64,000 bases of DNA from Mucilaginibacter yixingensis (GTDB lineage: Bacteria > Bacteroidota > Bacteroidia > Sphingobacteriales > Sphingobacteriaceae): the NCBI RefSeq assembly GCF_041080815.1, contig NZ_CP160205.1, positions 372,001 through 436,000 on the forward strand, written 5' to 3'. Both the position numbers and the translations under genes were made by a program. Shown piece after piece: positions 56,583-64,000 of the stretch. The notes below the pieces were generated by a model, which saw only the letters and a list, made by a program, of their open reading frames with translations, had not been told where the DNA came from and ran no database searches. Within the stretch, counting starts at the first letter, position 1. Each line of letters begins with the position of its first letter.

Positions 56583-56770
56583 TGCGAAGACACTACGGGT
56601 GTTGGGAGGATGGAAAGAAGCGTTGGAGCTGTGCGATTCCCCTCTTGAGAGAGGGGTGCAGGGGTGTGTTCTTTGTACCTGCGAGATGACACACCCTACA
56701 GCCGCACTTGCCAACGCGCGCCCTCTCAAGAGGGGATTTTAGCTCTTCCCAACACCTGTGGCGAAGACGC
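56583..56770. repeat. Large nested inverted repeat with CCCCTC/GAGGGG arms
   Basis: GGTGTTGGGA (about 56598-56607) pairs with TCCCAACACC (about 56747-56756), and TTCCCCTCTTGAGAG (from 56637) pairs with CCTCTCAAGAGGGGA (56720-56735). Smaller inner arms are GGGGTGTGTT and GACACACCC. The result is a long, interrupted stem after msrB. Confidence 0.65.
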
Positions 56771-57117
56771 GAACGACTGTGCGATTAATTTAAAAAAAGA
56801 AGCGATATACATGGGTTATAATCTCTGGTTATAGCCCCCTGCTGTCATTATAAATTAAGCAACTATTAAGAACGAAAAACAATCACAAGCGATTGTATTT
56901 CAACTATTATGCAAGAAGCGTTGCTTATAAGATATTCGTTAAAGTTGTTCTAAAAAGTTTAAAAAAGTTTTGCACTTTTTGATGTTAAAAAATAGGTCAC
57001 CAAATTGTTTATAACTCGCCCTTTTGTTTAAAACTTCGGTGTAAAAGTTTAAGATCGCTCCCCTACATTTGTTTTTGTCGTCTGGCGCTATTGAGGACTA
57101 TGCTAAGACTAAGTTAA

Positions 57118-57133
57118 CGTGATGTAAATCACA
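57118..57133. promoter_or_regulatory. CRP/FNR-family-like operator upstream of nrdB
   Basis: CGTGA-TGTAAA-TCACA differs from the CRP consensus TGTGA-N6-TCACA at one base. It is flanked by GTTAAC on both sides (57113-57118 and 57135-57140). It lies about 50 nt after a TACATTTG box and 142 nt before the nrdB ATG, so a regulator of the CRP/FNR family could control ribonucleotide reductase here, perhaps by oxygen or redox state. Confidence 0.45.
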
Positions 57134-57275
57134 GGTTAACAGAAAATAAAGCCAGACTGATTTACACAGGTTACTTATTAAGAATACGGTTTATCCGCTT
57201 TTTTACAAAAATAGAGCGGGAGGGTGAAGTGTCGTCTCTTTACAAGGCAATGCGGCCACAAAAAATTAAGAAAAT

Positions 57276-58250
57276 ATGAGTCAGGAAAATGAAGTATTGC
57301 TAAGGGAAAATAAGGACAGGTTTGTAATTCTGCCCATTAACTACCCTGCTATTTGGGAGATGTACAAAAAGTGCGAAGCCAGCTTCTGGACCGCTGAGGA
57401 AATTGACCTGAGCGATGACCTGAAACATTGGGATGGCCTTAATTCTGGCGAGCGTCACTTCATTTCGCACGTACTGGCTTTTTTTGCTGCCAGCGATGGT
57501 ATTGTGAACGAAAACCTGGCCGTAAACTTTATGAGCGAGGTGCAGATTCCAGAAGCGCGCTGCTTCTACGGTTTCCAGATCATGATGGAAAACATCCACT
57601 CTGAAACCTACGCCTTGTTGATTGATACTTACGTGAAAGATCCGGTTGAGAAAGATCGTTTGTTCCACGCCATTGATACCATCCCGGCTGTAAAACGCAA
57701 AGCCGAGTGGGCCCTGCGCTGGATTGACAACGGAAGCTTTGCCGAGCGCTTGGTTGCCTTTGCTGCGGTAGAAGGGATCTTCTTTTCTGGCAGTTTCTGC
57801 TCTATCTTCTGGCTAAAGAAACGTGGTTTGATGCCGGGCCTGACCTTCAGTAATGAGCTGATTAGCCGCGATGAAGGCATGCACTGCGAGTTTGCCTGCT
57901 TATTATATAGCATGCTGCAAAACAAGCTGCCTAAAGAAGACGTGGTTAAAATTATCATCGACGCGGTAGAAATTGAGAAAGAGTTTGTAACCGATGCATT
58001 GCCGGTAAACCTGATTGGTATGAACGCCAAACTAATGCAGCAATACATTGAGTTTGTAGCCGACCGCTGGTTGAGCGAACTGGGTTGCGGCAAGTACTAC
58101 AACGCTACCAATCCGTTCGATTTCATGGAGATGATATCGCTGCAAGGCAAAACCAACTTCTTTGAAAAACGCGTAGGTGATTACCAGAAAAGCGGTGTAA
58201 TGAACGCGGGGAACGACAGCAAGTCGTTCTCTTTAGATGAGGATTTTTAA
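57276..58250 (+). CDS. nrdB: Ribonucleoside-diphosphate reductase, beta subunit (class Ia)
   Basis: NrdB carries the di-iron/tyrosyl-radical cofactor that starts ribonucleotide reduction in NrdA. The 324-residue protein shows the ligands in order: Asp in DLSDDLKHW, Glu and His in [14 protein letters not shown], Glu in [11 protein letters not shown], then Glu and His in [10 protein letters not shown]. The radical Tyr is in the HSETY segment, so it is a standard class Ia R2 of the eukaryote-like kind. The C-terminal peptide KSFSLDEDF binds the alpha subunit. nrdA follows after a 566-bp gap that holds another gene. Confidence 0.97.
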   Translation: MSQENEVLLRENKDRFVILPINYPAIWEMYKKCEASFWTAEEIDLSDDLKHWDGLNSGERHFISHVLAFFAASDGIVNENLAVNFMSEVQIPEARCFYGFQIMMENIHSETYALLIDTYVKDPVEKDRLFHAIDTIPAVKRKAEWALRWIDNGSFAERLVAFAAVEGIFFSGSFCSIFWLKKRGLMPGLTFSNELISRDEGMHCEFACLLYSMLQNKLPKEDVVKIIIDAVEIEKEFVTDALPVNLIGMNAKLMQQYIEFVADRWLSELGCGKYYNATNPFDFMEMISLQGKTNFFEKRVGDYQKSGVMNAGNDSKSFSLDEDF

Positions 58251-58279
58251 GGTGAGTTGTGAATAGTGAGTTGTGAGTA
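58251..58279. repeat. Left GTGAGT-word arm of the element around the four-helix-bundle gene
   Basis: GGTGAGTTGTGAATAGTGAG plus TTGTGAGTA starts at the base after the nrdB stop codon and ends 1 nt before the ATG of the four-helix-bundle gene. It pairs with the right arm at 58651-58679. Confidence 0.85.
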
Positions 58280-58280
58280 A

Positions 58281-58661
58281 ATGTTTTTGCAGTTAGGGCA
58301 TACCAAGTTAAACGCTTATACAATTGCGAGACAGTTTGTAAAAGCTTGCTATAAAATAACAACCATGTTTCCAGCGGAAGAAAGATATGTTCTGACGCAA
58401 CAAATAAGAAGAGCTGCTTTATCCGTTCATTTAAATATTGCAGAAGGCAGTTCGCGAAAATCTGAAGCGGAGCGGAAAAGATTTTATGAAATAGCGAGAG
58501 GCTCCATAATAGAAGTAGATGCTGCATTGGATATAGCGGCAGATATGAATTATTGTACAAAAGAAGATTTGGGGGAGTTAGGCGGTGTGTTAGTAGATGT
58601 TTTTAAATGCGTAACAGGATTGATAAATGCGTATACAACAAATAATAACACTCACAACTGA
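58281..58661 (+). CDS. Four-helix-bundle protein (S23/23S rRNA intervening-sequence protein family)
   Basis: The 126-residue protein matches the S23/IVP family: KLNAYTIARQFVKACYKITT, FPAEERYVLTQQIRRAALSV, HLNIAEGSSRKSEAERKRFY and GSIIEVDAALDIAADM, i.e. four amphipathic helices. The family includes proteins first found in intervening sequences of 23S rRNA genes and the Avd accessory protein of diversity-generating retroelements; their role is mostly unclear. Here it splits nrdB from nrdA and is closely bracketed by complementary GTGAGT-word repeats, with the stop codon inside the right arm. This suggests an inserted unit rather than a native operon member. Confidence 0.9.
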   Translation: MFLQLGHTKLNAYTIARQFVKACYKITTMFPAEERYVLTQQIRRAALSVHLNIAEGSSRKSEAERKRFYEIARGSIIEVDAALDIAADMNYCTKEDLGELGGVLVDVFKCVTGLINAYTTNNNTHN

Positions 58662-58679
58662 CAACTCACAATTCACTAA
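58651..58679. repeat. Right arm of the element around the four-helix-bundle gene
   Basis: CTCACAACTGACAACTCACA plus ATTCACTAA is the reverse complement of the left arm with small differences. It contains the TGA stop codon of the gene (58659-58661). Confidence 0.85.
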
Positions 58680-58697
58680 ATATTAGAAAACATAACA

Positions 58698-58745
58698 ATG
58701 ACAGCCAACATCATCAGCGGACCGGTTTTTGACCGCTCGCCATAG
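58698..58745 (+). other. Possible 15-codon open frame in the nrdA leader
   Basis: ATG at 58698 opens MTANIISGPVFDRSP then TAG. It lies between the right repeat arm and nrdA and could be a chance frame, a leader peptide or a relic of the original nrdB-nrdA junction. No supporting signal is seen. Confidence 0.15.
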
Positions 58746-58816
58746 TTGGGTAGCTCAGGCCACCTAAACTATCACAGAGCAAATAATCCATTTCACCACC
58801 ATTAACTATTCATCAG

Positions 58817-61195
58817 ATGTTTGTAATAAAGAGAGACGGCAAAAGAGAGTCCGTAAAATTCGATAAAATCACCGCACGTGTTGAGAAACTGTGCTACGGT
58901 TTAAATCCAGCTCACGTAGATCCTATCGACGTGGCGAAGAAAGTAATTGAAGGTTTATTTGATGGTGTTACAACGTCTGAATTGGATAACCTTGCCGCTG
59001 AGACAGCTGCTTCATTAACCACCAAACACCCTGATTATGCTTTGCTGGCATCGCGCATTGCGGTATCTAACCTGCATAAAAATACGGTAAAATCGTTCTC
59101 AGAAACCATGCGCATGCTGTATGAGTATGTTGACCCAAAGAACGGTAACCCTGCTGCGCTGATTGCTGACGACGTGCACGAGATTATCCAGGCTAATGCC
59201 GAAATTCTGGACAGCAGCATTATTTATGACCGCGACTTTGGTTTTGACTACTTCGGTTTCAAAACGCTGGAAAAATCATACCTGCTGAAACTGGACGGTA
59301 AAATTGCCGAGCGCCCGCAGCACCTGTTTATGCGTGTGTCTGTAGGTATCCACAAAGAAGATATCGAAAGCGCCATTGCTACTTATAACCTGATGAGCGA
59401 GCGCTGGTTCACCCACGCTACGCCTACACTGTTCAACTCTGGTACGCCAAAACCACAAATGTCATCTTGCTTCCTGCTTTCTATGCAGGGCGATAGTATT
59501 GACGGCATTTATGATACCCTGAAACAAACCGCTAAAATTTCACAAAGCGCAGGCGGTATTGGTCTGAGCATCCATAACATCCGTGCTACCGGTTCATACA
59601 TCAGCGGTACTAACGGTACCAGCAACGGTATCATCCCAATGCTGCGCGTGTTTAATGATACTGCCCGTTATGTAGACCAGGGCGGTGGTAAACGTAAAGG
59701 TGCTTTTGCTATTTACCTGGAGCCATGGCATGCAGATATTTTTGAATTTTTGGACCTGCGTAAAAACCACGGTAAAGAAGAAATGCGCGCCCGCGATTTG
59801 TTCTACGCACTGTGGGTAAGCGATTTGTTTATGCAACGTGTTGAGGCTAATGAAGACTGGAGCTTGTTCTGCCCGAACGAAGCACCAGGCCTGGCTGATT
59901 GCTTTGGCGATGAGTTTGTAAAACTTTACACCCAATACGAAAAAGAAGGCCGCGCGCGCAGAACCGTAAAAGCACAAGAACTGTGGTTTGCGGTATTAGA
60001 CGCCCAGGTAGAAACCGGTACACCTTACCTGTTATATAAAGATGCTGCCAACAGCAAATCAAACCAACAGAATCTGGGTACTATTAAAAGCTCAAACCTG
60101 TGTACCGAGATTATCGAGTACACATCGGATAAAGAGGTTGCTGTTTGTAACCTGGCATCGTTGGCATTGCCTCGCTACGTAATTAACGGTGTGTTTGATC
60201 ATCAGAAATTGTATGAGGTAACTTACCAGGCTACCATCAACCTGAACCGTATTATTGATAACAACTACTATCCGGTAGAAGAGGCTCGTTACTCAAACCT
60301 GCGTCACCGCCCTATTGGTTTGGGTGTACAGGGTTTGGCAGATACTTTCATTCTGCTGCGCATGCCTTTTGAAAGTGAAGATGCCAAACAATTGAATAAA
60401 GAGATCTTTGAAACCATCTACTTTGCGGCAATGACTGCCTCTAAGGATATGGCTATTAAAGATGGCGCTTATGAAACCTTCCAGGGTTCGCCATTGAGTA
60501 AAGGTCAGTTCCAGTTTGATCTGTGGGGTGTTAAGCCAGAAAGCGGTCGTTGGGATTGGGAAAACCTGCGCCTGGATGTAATGAACCACGGCGTGCGTAA
60601 CTCACTGTTGGTAGCGCCAATGCCTACCGCATCAACTTCACAGATTCTGGGTAACAACGAGTGTTTTGAACCATATACCTCAAATATCTATACCCGCAGA
60701 GTACTGAGCGGTGAGTTTATCATCGTTAACAAATTCCTGCTGCGCGATTTGGTGGGTTTGGGCTTGTGGACACCTGCAATGAAAGATAAGATCATTGCTG
60801 CCAACGGTTCAATCCAGGATATTGCTGAGATTCCGCAGGATATTAAAGATCTGTACAAAACCGTTTGGGAGATCAAGATGCGTAACATCATTGACATGGC
60901 TGCCGACAGAGGTGCTTACATCTGCCAGTCGCAGTCGCTCAACCTGTTCATCAACTCGCCAAACGCGTCTAAGCTAACTTCAATGCACTTCTACGCATGG
61001 AAGAAAGGTTTGAAAACAGGCATGTACTACCTGCGTACGCAAGCTGCAAGCCAGGCTGTGAAGTTCACGGTAGAGAACCAGGGCGGCAAAAACATGGATC
61101 CGGTAATTCCGGCAGTAGTAGAGTCTGTGGTAGACGAAATTCCGGCCGGCCCAACCTGCTCAATGGAAGAAGGTTGCGTTACCTGCTCTGCATAA
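58817..61195 (+). CDS. nrdA: Ribonucleoside-diphosphate reductase, alpha subunit (class Ia)
   Basis: NrdA reduces ribonucleoside diphosphates to deoxy forms. The 792-residue protein has an N-terminal ATP-cone ([17 protein letters not shown]), the catalytic barrel with [17 protein letters not shown] (active-site Cys), [20 protein letters not shown] (catalytic Asn/Cys/Glu), [15 protein letters not shown] and the C-terminal redox tail [12 protein letters not shown], which takes electrons from thioredoxin or glutaredoxin. It pairs with NrdB encoded upstream and ends at a hairpin terminator. Confidence 0.97.
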   Translation: MFVIKRDGKRESVKFDKITARVEKLCYGLNPAHVDPIDVAKKVIEGLFDGVTTSELDNLAAETAASLTTKHPDYALLASRIAVSNLHKNTVKSFSETMRMLYEYVDPKNGNPAALIADDVHEIIQANAEILDSSIIYDRDFGFDYFGFKTLEKSYLLKLDGKIAERPQHLFMRVSVGIHKEDIESAIATYNLMSERWFTHATPTLFNSGTPKPQMSSCFLLSMQGDSIDGIYDTLKQTAKISQSAGGIGLSIHNIRATGSYISGTNGTSNGIIPMLRVFNDTARYVDQGGGKRKGAFAIYLEPWHADIFEFLDLRKNHGKEEMRARDLFYALWVSDLFMQRVEANEDWSLFCPNEAPGLADCFGDEFVKLYTQYEKEGRARRTVKAQELWFAVLDAQVETGTPYLLYKDAANSKSNQQNLGTIKSSNLCTEIIEYTSDKEVAVCNLASLALPRYVINGVFDHQKLYEVTYQATINLNRIIDNNYYPVEEARYSNLRHRPIGLGVQGLADTFILLRMPFESEDAKQLNKEIFETIYFAAMTASKDMAIKDGAYETFQGSPLSKGQFQFDLWGVKPESGRWDWENLRLDVMNHGVRNSLLVAPMPTASTSQILGNNECFEPYTSNIYTRRVLSGEFIIVNKFLLRDLVGLGLWTPAMKDKIIAANGSIQDIAEIPQDIKDLYKTVWEIKMRNIIDMAADRGAYICQSQSLNLFINSPNASKLTSMHFYAWKKGLKTGMYYLRTQAASQAVKFTVENQGGKNMDPVIPAVVESVVDEIPAGPTCSMEEGCVTCSA

Positions 61196-61242
61196 GCAAA
61201 ACCTAAGCTTTAATTTTCAAGATTAAACGTGATTTATATGGA

Positions 61243-61268
61243 AAGGGCGCTCGAAAGAGCGCCTTTTT
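61243..61268 (+). terminator. Terminator of nrdA
   Basis: AAGGGCGCTC-GAAA-GAGCGCCTTT with a GNRA-like loop, followed by a T-run, 48 nt past the nrdA stop. Confidence 0.9.
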
Positions 61269-61270
61269 TT

Positions 61271-61439
61271 GTCTTGGACCGGATTATGGAATTGACTCTT
61301 ACGTCGTCCCGAACTTGTTTCGGGATCCCACAGGACAGTCCTGCTGGTCAGCTAATCATGTGGGGTACCGAAACAAGTTCGGCATGACCTATTGATATTT
61401 GTGGGGTAATTCTTTAATTCCATAAATTCCGATTCAGAC
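61271..61439. repeat. Degenerate family A pair enclosing a family C inverted repeat
   Basis: The outer arms GTCTTGGACCGGATTATGGA plus ATTGAC (61271-61296) and AATTCTTTAATTCCATAAAT plus TCCGATTCAGAC (to 61439) are family A-like. Inside, a full family C copy (61303-61388) has arms GTCGTCCCGAACTTGTTTCG plus GGATCCCA and TGGGGTACCGAAACAAGTTC plus GGCATGACC. Compared with the other two copies, family C lies in the reverse orientation. The region between nrdA and the CWC gene holds nothing else. Confidence 0.75.
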
Positions 61440-61499
61440 AATATTTACAAACCAATTATCAAAAACTCCTCAATCTTCCCGACCTTCGGTTTTCATCAA

Positions 61500-61712
61500 A
61501 TGACTCATCATCCCAAACACGAGATTGTCCGTTGCGAGCGCTGTAGTGCGCCGTTTGAGTGTAAGGCCAATGCTTACACCAAATGCCAGTGCAGCACGGT
61601 GCAGCTTACCCTTAACGAAGTACAGTATGTAAGCGAACTGTATGATGGTTGCCTTTGCGCGGCATGTCTTTTGGAGCTGAAGAAAGAGTATTCCGAGGTT
61701 AACGGACTGTAA
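61500..61712 (+). CDS. Cysteine-rich CWC-type small protein
   Basis: The 70-residue protein has a C-x2-C pair (VRCERCSAPFEC), then KCQCSTVQL and CLCAACLLEL, a pattern of Cys pairs that suits a small zinc-binding fold of the cysteine-rich CWC family. It has no signal peptide. Its function is unknown; it may be a nucleic-acid- or protein-binding zinc ribbon. It stands alone between nrdA and a secreted protein gene. Confidence 0.75.
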   Translation: MTHHPKHEIVRCERCSAPFECKANAYTKCQCSTVQLTLNEVQYVSELYDGCLCAACLLELKKEYSEVNGL

Positions 61713-61774
61713 AACATTATTCCTTCTTGCGGCATAGCGCGGATAGCTTATATTTATAGCGCAATTATTCAACT

Positions 61775-62557
61775 ATGAAAGCCTTAGCGCTCGCTTTATT
61801 TAGCCTGTTTTTATTTAGTCATACTGTCTACGCACAGAATATGGATACCGTACAGCCTGATTCGCTTTACAAGAAATATAATATCCATTACAGAACTTCG
61901 CAGCAGGGCTATATCTCAAAAGCCAAGCAAATATTTGTGTTTGATAAGGCGGGACGCGTTACGGGTTTTGTTGTTACCGATAATGCTACGGGTAAATGGC
62001 CGCAAATGGTAATGGCCTATGAGTACGATACCAATGGTAGGCTGCTGGCCGAACATGATACCTCTTTTTATCGTAACGGGAAGAGCATTAAAGAAGTTAA
62101 GTTAACTTTTGATGCTGAGGGCAGCCTTATTAAAAAAACATCATACAGAAACGGTGACATTACCAGCGAGATACAATACTCGCAGAAAGAAAACAAAGAA
62201 ACAGAGTCACTCTATCGTTACGATGCAATTTATCGTGTGCAGACTACTTACTACGATGAGCACCACAAAAAGATAAGATTTACCGGCACAGAGAAGGCAG
62301 ACACAGCAGCAAAGCCAAGAACTATTGAACTATACGGCAAGAAAGTCACCATCTCCCCGGCCAATAAAGATGAACAGTGGGATTACATTTTTAAGAACAG
62401 CTACGACAGGCAGGGGAATTTAATATCGCAACAACGCCTGGTAAATAATAAACTTCAGGATGAAACCACATTTACTTACGACGATAGAGGGCTGTTGATC
62501 CGCACCAAACAATCTGACCACGAAGACGCTGAGGTGTTTGATTATAAGAGTTATTGA
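61775..62557 (+). CDS. Secreted protein with YD/RHS-like beta-strand repeats
   Basis: The 260-residue protein has a signal peptide (MKALALALFSLFLFSHTVYAQ). The mature part has repeated motifs of the type 'YeYDtnGrLl.e.dt' (YEYDTNGRLLAEHD; FDAEGSLIKKTSYRNGD; YDRQGNLISQQRL; YDDRGLLIRTKQSD), as in YD repeats of RHS-like proteins, forming a small beta structure. No enzymatic motif is visible. It could be a surface protein; its role is unknown. Confidence 0.78.
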   Translation: MKALALALFSLFLFSHTVYAQNMDTVQPDSLYKKYNIHYRTSQQGYISKAKQIFVFDKAGRVTGFVVTDNATGKWPQMVMAYEYDTNGRLLAEHDTSFYRNGKSIKEVKLTFDAEGSLIKKTSYRNGDITSEIQYSQKENKETESLYRYDAIYRVQTTYYDEHHKKIRFTGTEKADTAAKPRTIELYGKKVTISPANKDEQWDYIFKNSYDRQGNLISQQRLVNNKLQDETTFTYDDRGLLIRTKQSDHEDAEVFDYKSY

Positions 62558-62599
62558 GTGAATATGCTCCGGCAGAAGAAGGTTTGTTATTCCTTTTTT

Positions 62600-62716
62600 G
62601 TCATTGCGAGGAACGAAGCAATCTCGTCGGTGGTTATTAAACTTATATGCCCAATAGCAAGTGACGAGATTGCTTCGTCACCCTAAGGCTCAGCCTTTCC
62701 CGTTCCTCGCAATGAC
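62600..62716. repeat. Family B inverted repeat (copy 5) with a 25-nt insertion in one arm
   Basis: The left arm GTCATTGCGAGGAACGAAGC plus AATCTCGTC is intact. The right arm GACGAGATTGCTTCG is interrupted by about 25 nt containing AAGGCTCAGCCTT, itself a palindrome, before resuming as TTCCTCGCAATGAC. Confidence 0.85.
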
Positions 62717-62737
62717 AAAGTGGTTGAGATTGGTTCT

Positions 62738-63037
62738 TCAATTCTTAAACTGTTCAATCACCTGCTTCAACTGCTGGGCTTGCACCACACCGCTCTGGCG
62801 CCATTTGGTTTGTCCGTTTTTAAAGAGAATGAGCGTTGGTACACCTTGTACGTTGTAAGCCTGGGCAGCTTCGGGGTTTTTGTCTACGTCTATTTTAAAG
62901 ATGCTTACGTCATCGCCCACCATTTCTTTTACTTGTTTTAGTATCGGCGCCATCATTTTGCAGGGACCGCACCACTCGGCAGAGAAATCAATCAATACAG
63001 GTTTGTCAGAGTTTATCAGTTCAGCAAATTTGGCCAT
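62738..63037 (-). CDS. trxA: Thioredoxin
   Basis: The 99-residue protein is a classical thioredoxin with the active site WCGPC (Cys23/Cys26), the [18 protein letters not shown] block, [19 protein letters not shown] with the cis-Pro and a C-terminal helix ending IEQFKN. It has no signal peptide, so it is cytosolic. It could reduce Bcp (11385), MsrB (56152) and ribonucleotide reductase (58817), all of which need thioredoxin. Confidence 0.95.
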   Translation of the reverse strand: MAKFAELINSDKPVLIDFSAEWCGPCKMMAPILKQVKEMVGDDVSIFKIDVDKNPEAAQAYNVQGVPTLILFKNGQTKWRQSGVVQAQQLKQVIEQFKN

Positions 63038-63097
63038 AGTTTGGGTCCTCCCGGGTTTGTGTTATAGTATAATACGTGTTGAGGGATTGATTTGTTT

Positions 63098-63988
63098 TTA
63101 GTCGATCAGTAAGGTCATTAGCGCTTCCATGGGCTTGCCTTCGGCGATTAGCTGTTTAGCTTTCAAGTGCAGCTGTAGGTCGCGGGTGTGGCTATCGCCG
63201 ATGGTAGCGTCCAAAATTTCTTTGATAGCGTCGGATGCGGCATATTCGGCAACCTCCCTGTCGCCCGGTACGGTTGTTAAATTACCCAGTTGCCCCAGAT
63301 CATTACCGGTTAAAACGGTAGACAAACGCACGTGACGAGGCAAGGTATCAACGCCAATGCCTATATGTATATTGGGTTTGGGTACTTTAAACAGATTGTC
63401 TGGCGTTACGCGGCAGTACCAATCGCCGCCCAAACGGGCCACATGGTTTACCTTTAGCTGGTCAATTTGTCCGTTAGCATCCAGAATGTGCTCGCTTACG
63501 TGGATTAGTTTTACCTCGGCCAGTATCAGGTTTCCGGCGCCAGCCTGATCTCCCAATGGGATAATCTGCTTCACCACGCATTCCATTTGTACGGGCGACT
63601 CACCCACACGCGGCGGCTTTACCAGTTGCGAAGGCAGTGGCGTAAGGCCGGATTTTACAAACTCATTTACTCCCTTTGGATATTCTACACTGGCCAGCGA
63701 TACCTGCTGCACCATATCATAATTAACAATGTTAATGACGCACTCTGGCACCTCATGCAGGTTTTGCAGTGTATGCTTGGTAGTATTATCACGCACCCGG
63801 CGGCATGGCGAGAATATGCAAAGCGGCGGGTTACTGCTAAACATATTAAAAAAACTGAACGGACTCAGGTTAACGTTCCCCTCAGCATCCATGGTTGATG
63901 CCAGGCAGATAGGGCGCGGCGCAATGGCATACTGCATGTAGCTATGCAGGTCTGCAGTTTTCAGTTCAGCAACATTAATGGTTACCAT
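63098..63988 (-). CDS. Flavin reductase-like domain protein
   Basis: The 296-residue protein has the FMN-binding split-barrel of flavin reductase-like domains: HSYMQYAIAPRPICLASTMD near the start, VNLSPFSFFNMFSSNPPLC (FMN-phosphate loop), then NIVNYDMVQQVSLASVEYP and ECVVKQIIPLGDQ. It likely binds FMN; the partner or substrate is unknown. About 100 C-terminal residues beyond the barrel (from about HIGIGVDTLPRHV) form an extra helical part. It starts 12 nt from the right edge of the window. Confidence 0.88.
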   Translation of the reverse strand: MVTINVAELKTADLHSYMQYAIAPRPICLASTMDAEGNVNLSPFSFFNMFSSNPPLCIFSPCRRVRDNTTKHTLQNLHEVPECVINIVNYDMVQQVSLASVEYPKGVNEFVKSGLTPLPSQLVKPPRVGESPVQMECVVKQIIPLGDQAGAGNLILAEVKLIHVSEHILDANGQIDQLKVNHVARLGGDWYCRVTPDNLFKVPKPNIHIGIGVDTLPRHVRLSTVLTGNDLGQLGNLTTVPGDREVAEYAASDAIKEILDATIGDSHTRDLQLHLKAKQLIAEGKPMEALMTLLID

Positions 63989-64000
63989 AGGAGGGAGATC

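Larger units (their letters stand above)
56518..57275. other. 758-bp intergenic region upstream of the ribonucleotide reductase genes
   Basis: The left part contains hairpins: CGATGGGTTTGAAACCCCAT plus CG (56535-56556) and a large inverted repeat at 56583-56770. The right part (56800-57275) is AT-rich and carries a TACATTTG box (57064-57071), a CRP/FNR-like palindrome (57118-57133) flanked by GTTAAC repeats, and about 200 nt of leader before nrdB. No protein-coding gene or clear riboswitch is seen. Confidence 0.6.

Noticed and set aside
1..64000. tRNA or rRNA genes
   Set aside because: I found no cloverleaf with a GTTCGANTC-type T arm in intergenic regions and no rRNA sequence; a tRNAscan run would be the decisive check.

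Overview
The window looks like chromosomal DNA of a Bacteroidota bacterium, most probably family Sphingobacteriaceae (Mucilaginibacter or Pedobacter-like). Evidence: Bacteroidota promoters (TTG, 19-20 bp, TAnnTTTG) in place of sigma70 boxes, almost no Shine-Dalgarno sequences, a type IX secretion/gliding C-terminal domain, DUF4397 lipoproteins, a DUF5686 outer-membrane protein, a two-subunit transketolase, MiaE and a full-length P1P2 glycine decarboxylase. No rRNA, tRNA, CRISPR array, phage or complete insertion sequence was seen. The genus is an inference.

Layout. 1-6752: mostly minus-strand housekeeping genes (cut-off secreted protein, purD, PAP2 phosphatase, half-size EamA protein, miaE, a ParE-type toxin-antitoxin pair, nadD, gmk, YicC nuclease). 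6980-16061: a plus-strand run (lysS, FAH hydrolase, M23 peptidase, bcp, both transketolase halves, then an ECF sigma factor with a repeat-containing membrane protein and a small periplasmic protein). 16298-24595: radC, rpsT, then many secreted proteins (three DUF4397 lipoproteins, a Zn-dependent phospholipase C-like protein, two tandem paralogues, DedA, an M1 peptidase). 25216-27332: an atypical SDR and three unknown genes in AT-rich DNA. 27475-42235: gcvP, a huge gliding-motility/T9SS protein whose signal peptide is cut off by a frameshift, pdxJ, a polysaccharide deacetylase-like protein, a DUF5686 protein, an SDR, an ABC exporter and frr. 42450-52725: a minus-strand carbohydrate locus (DUF5703 protein, sialate O-acetylesterase, Na+/solute symporter, four-carbon acid-sugar kinase, PdxA2-type dehydrogenase, DapA-family lyase, iron alcohol dehydrogenase). 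52911-56517: small lipoproteins, purN, an Ldh-family oxidoreductase and msrB. 57276-61195: class Ia ribonucleotide reductase nrdB-nrdA, with a four-helix-bundle (S23/IVP-family) gene between the subunits. 61500-63988: a CWC protein, a secreted YD-like protein, thioredoxin and a flavin reductase-like protein.

The strongest structure not explained by genes is the intergenic DNA. At least seven families of imperfect palindromes (about 40-170 bp) recur, some inserted inside others. One family, made of GTGAGTTGTGAG words, tightly brackets the four-helix-bundle gene between nrdB and nrdA, and also occurs without a gene between the two transketolase halves. That pairing is the best candidate for an undescribed mobile hairpin system. 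A second pattern is the TAnnTTTG box lying only 3-7 nt from the start codon of several genes, which predicts leaderless or nearly leaderless mRNAs.
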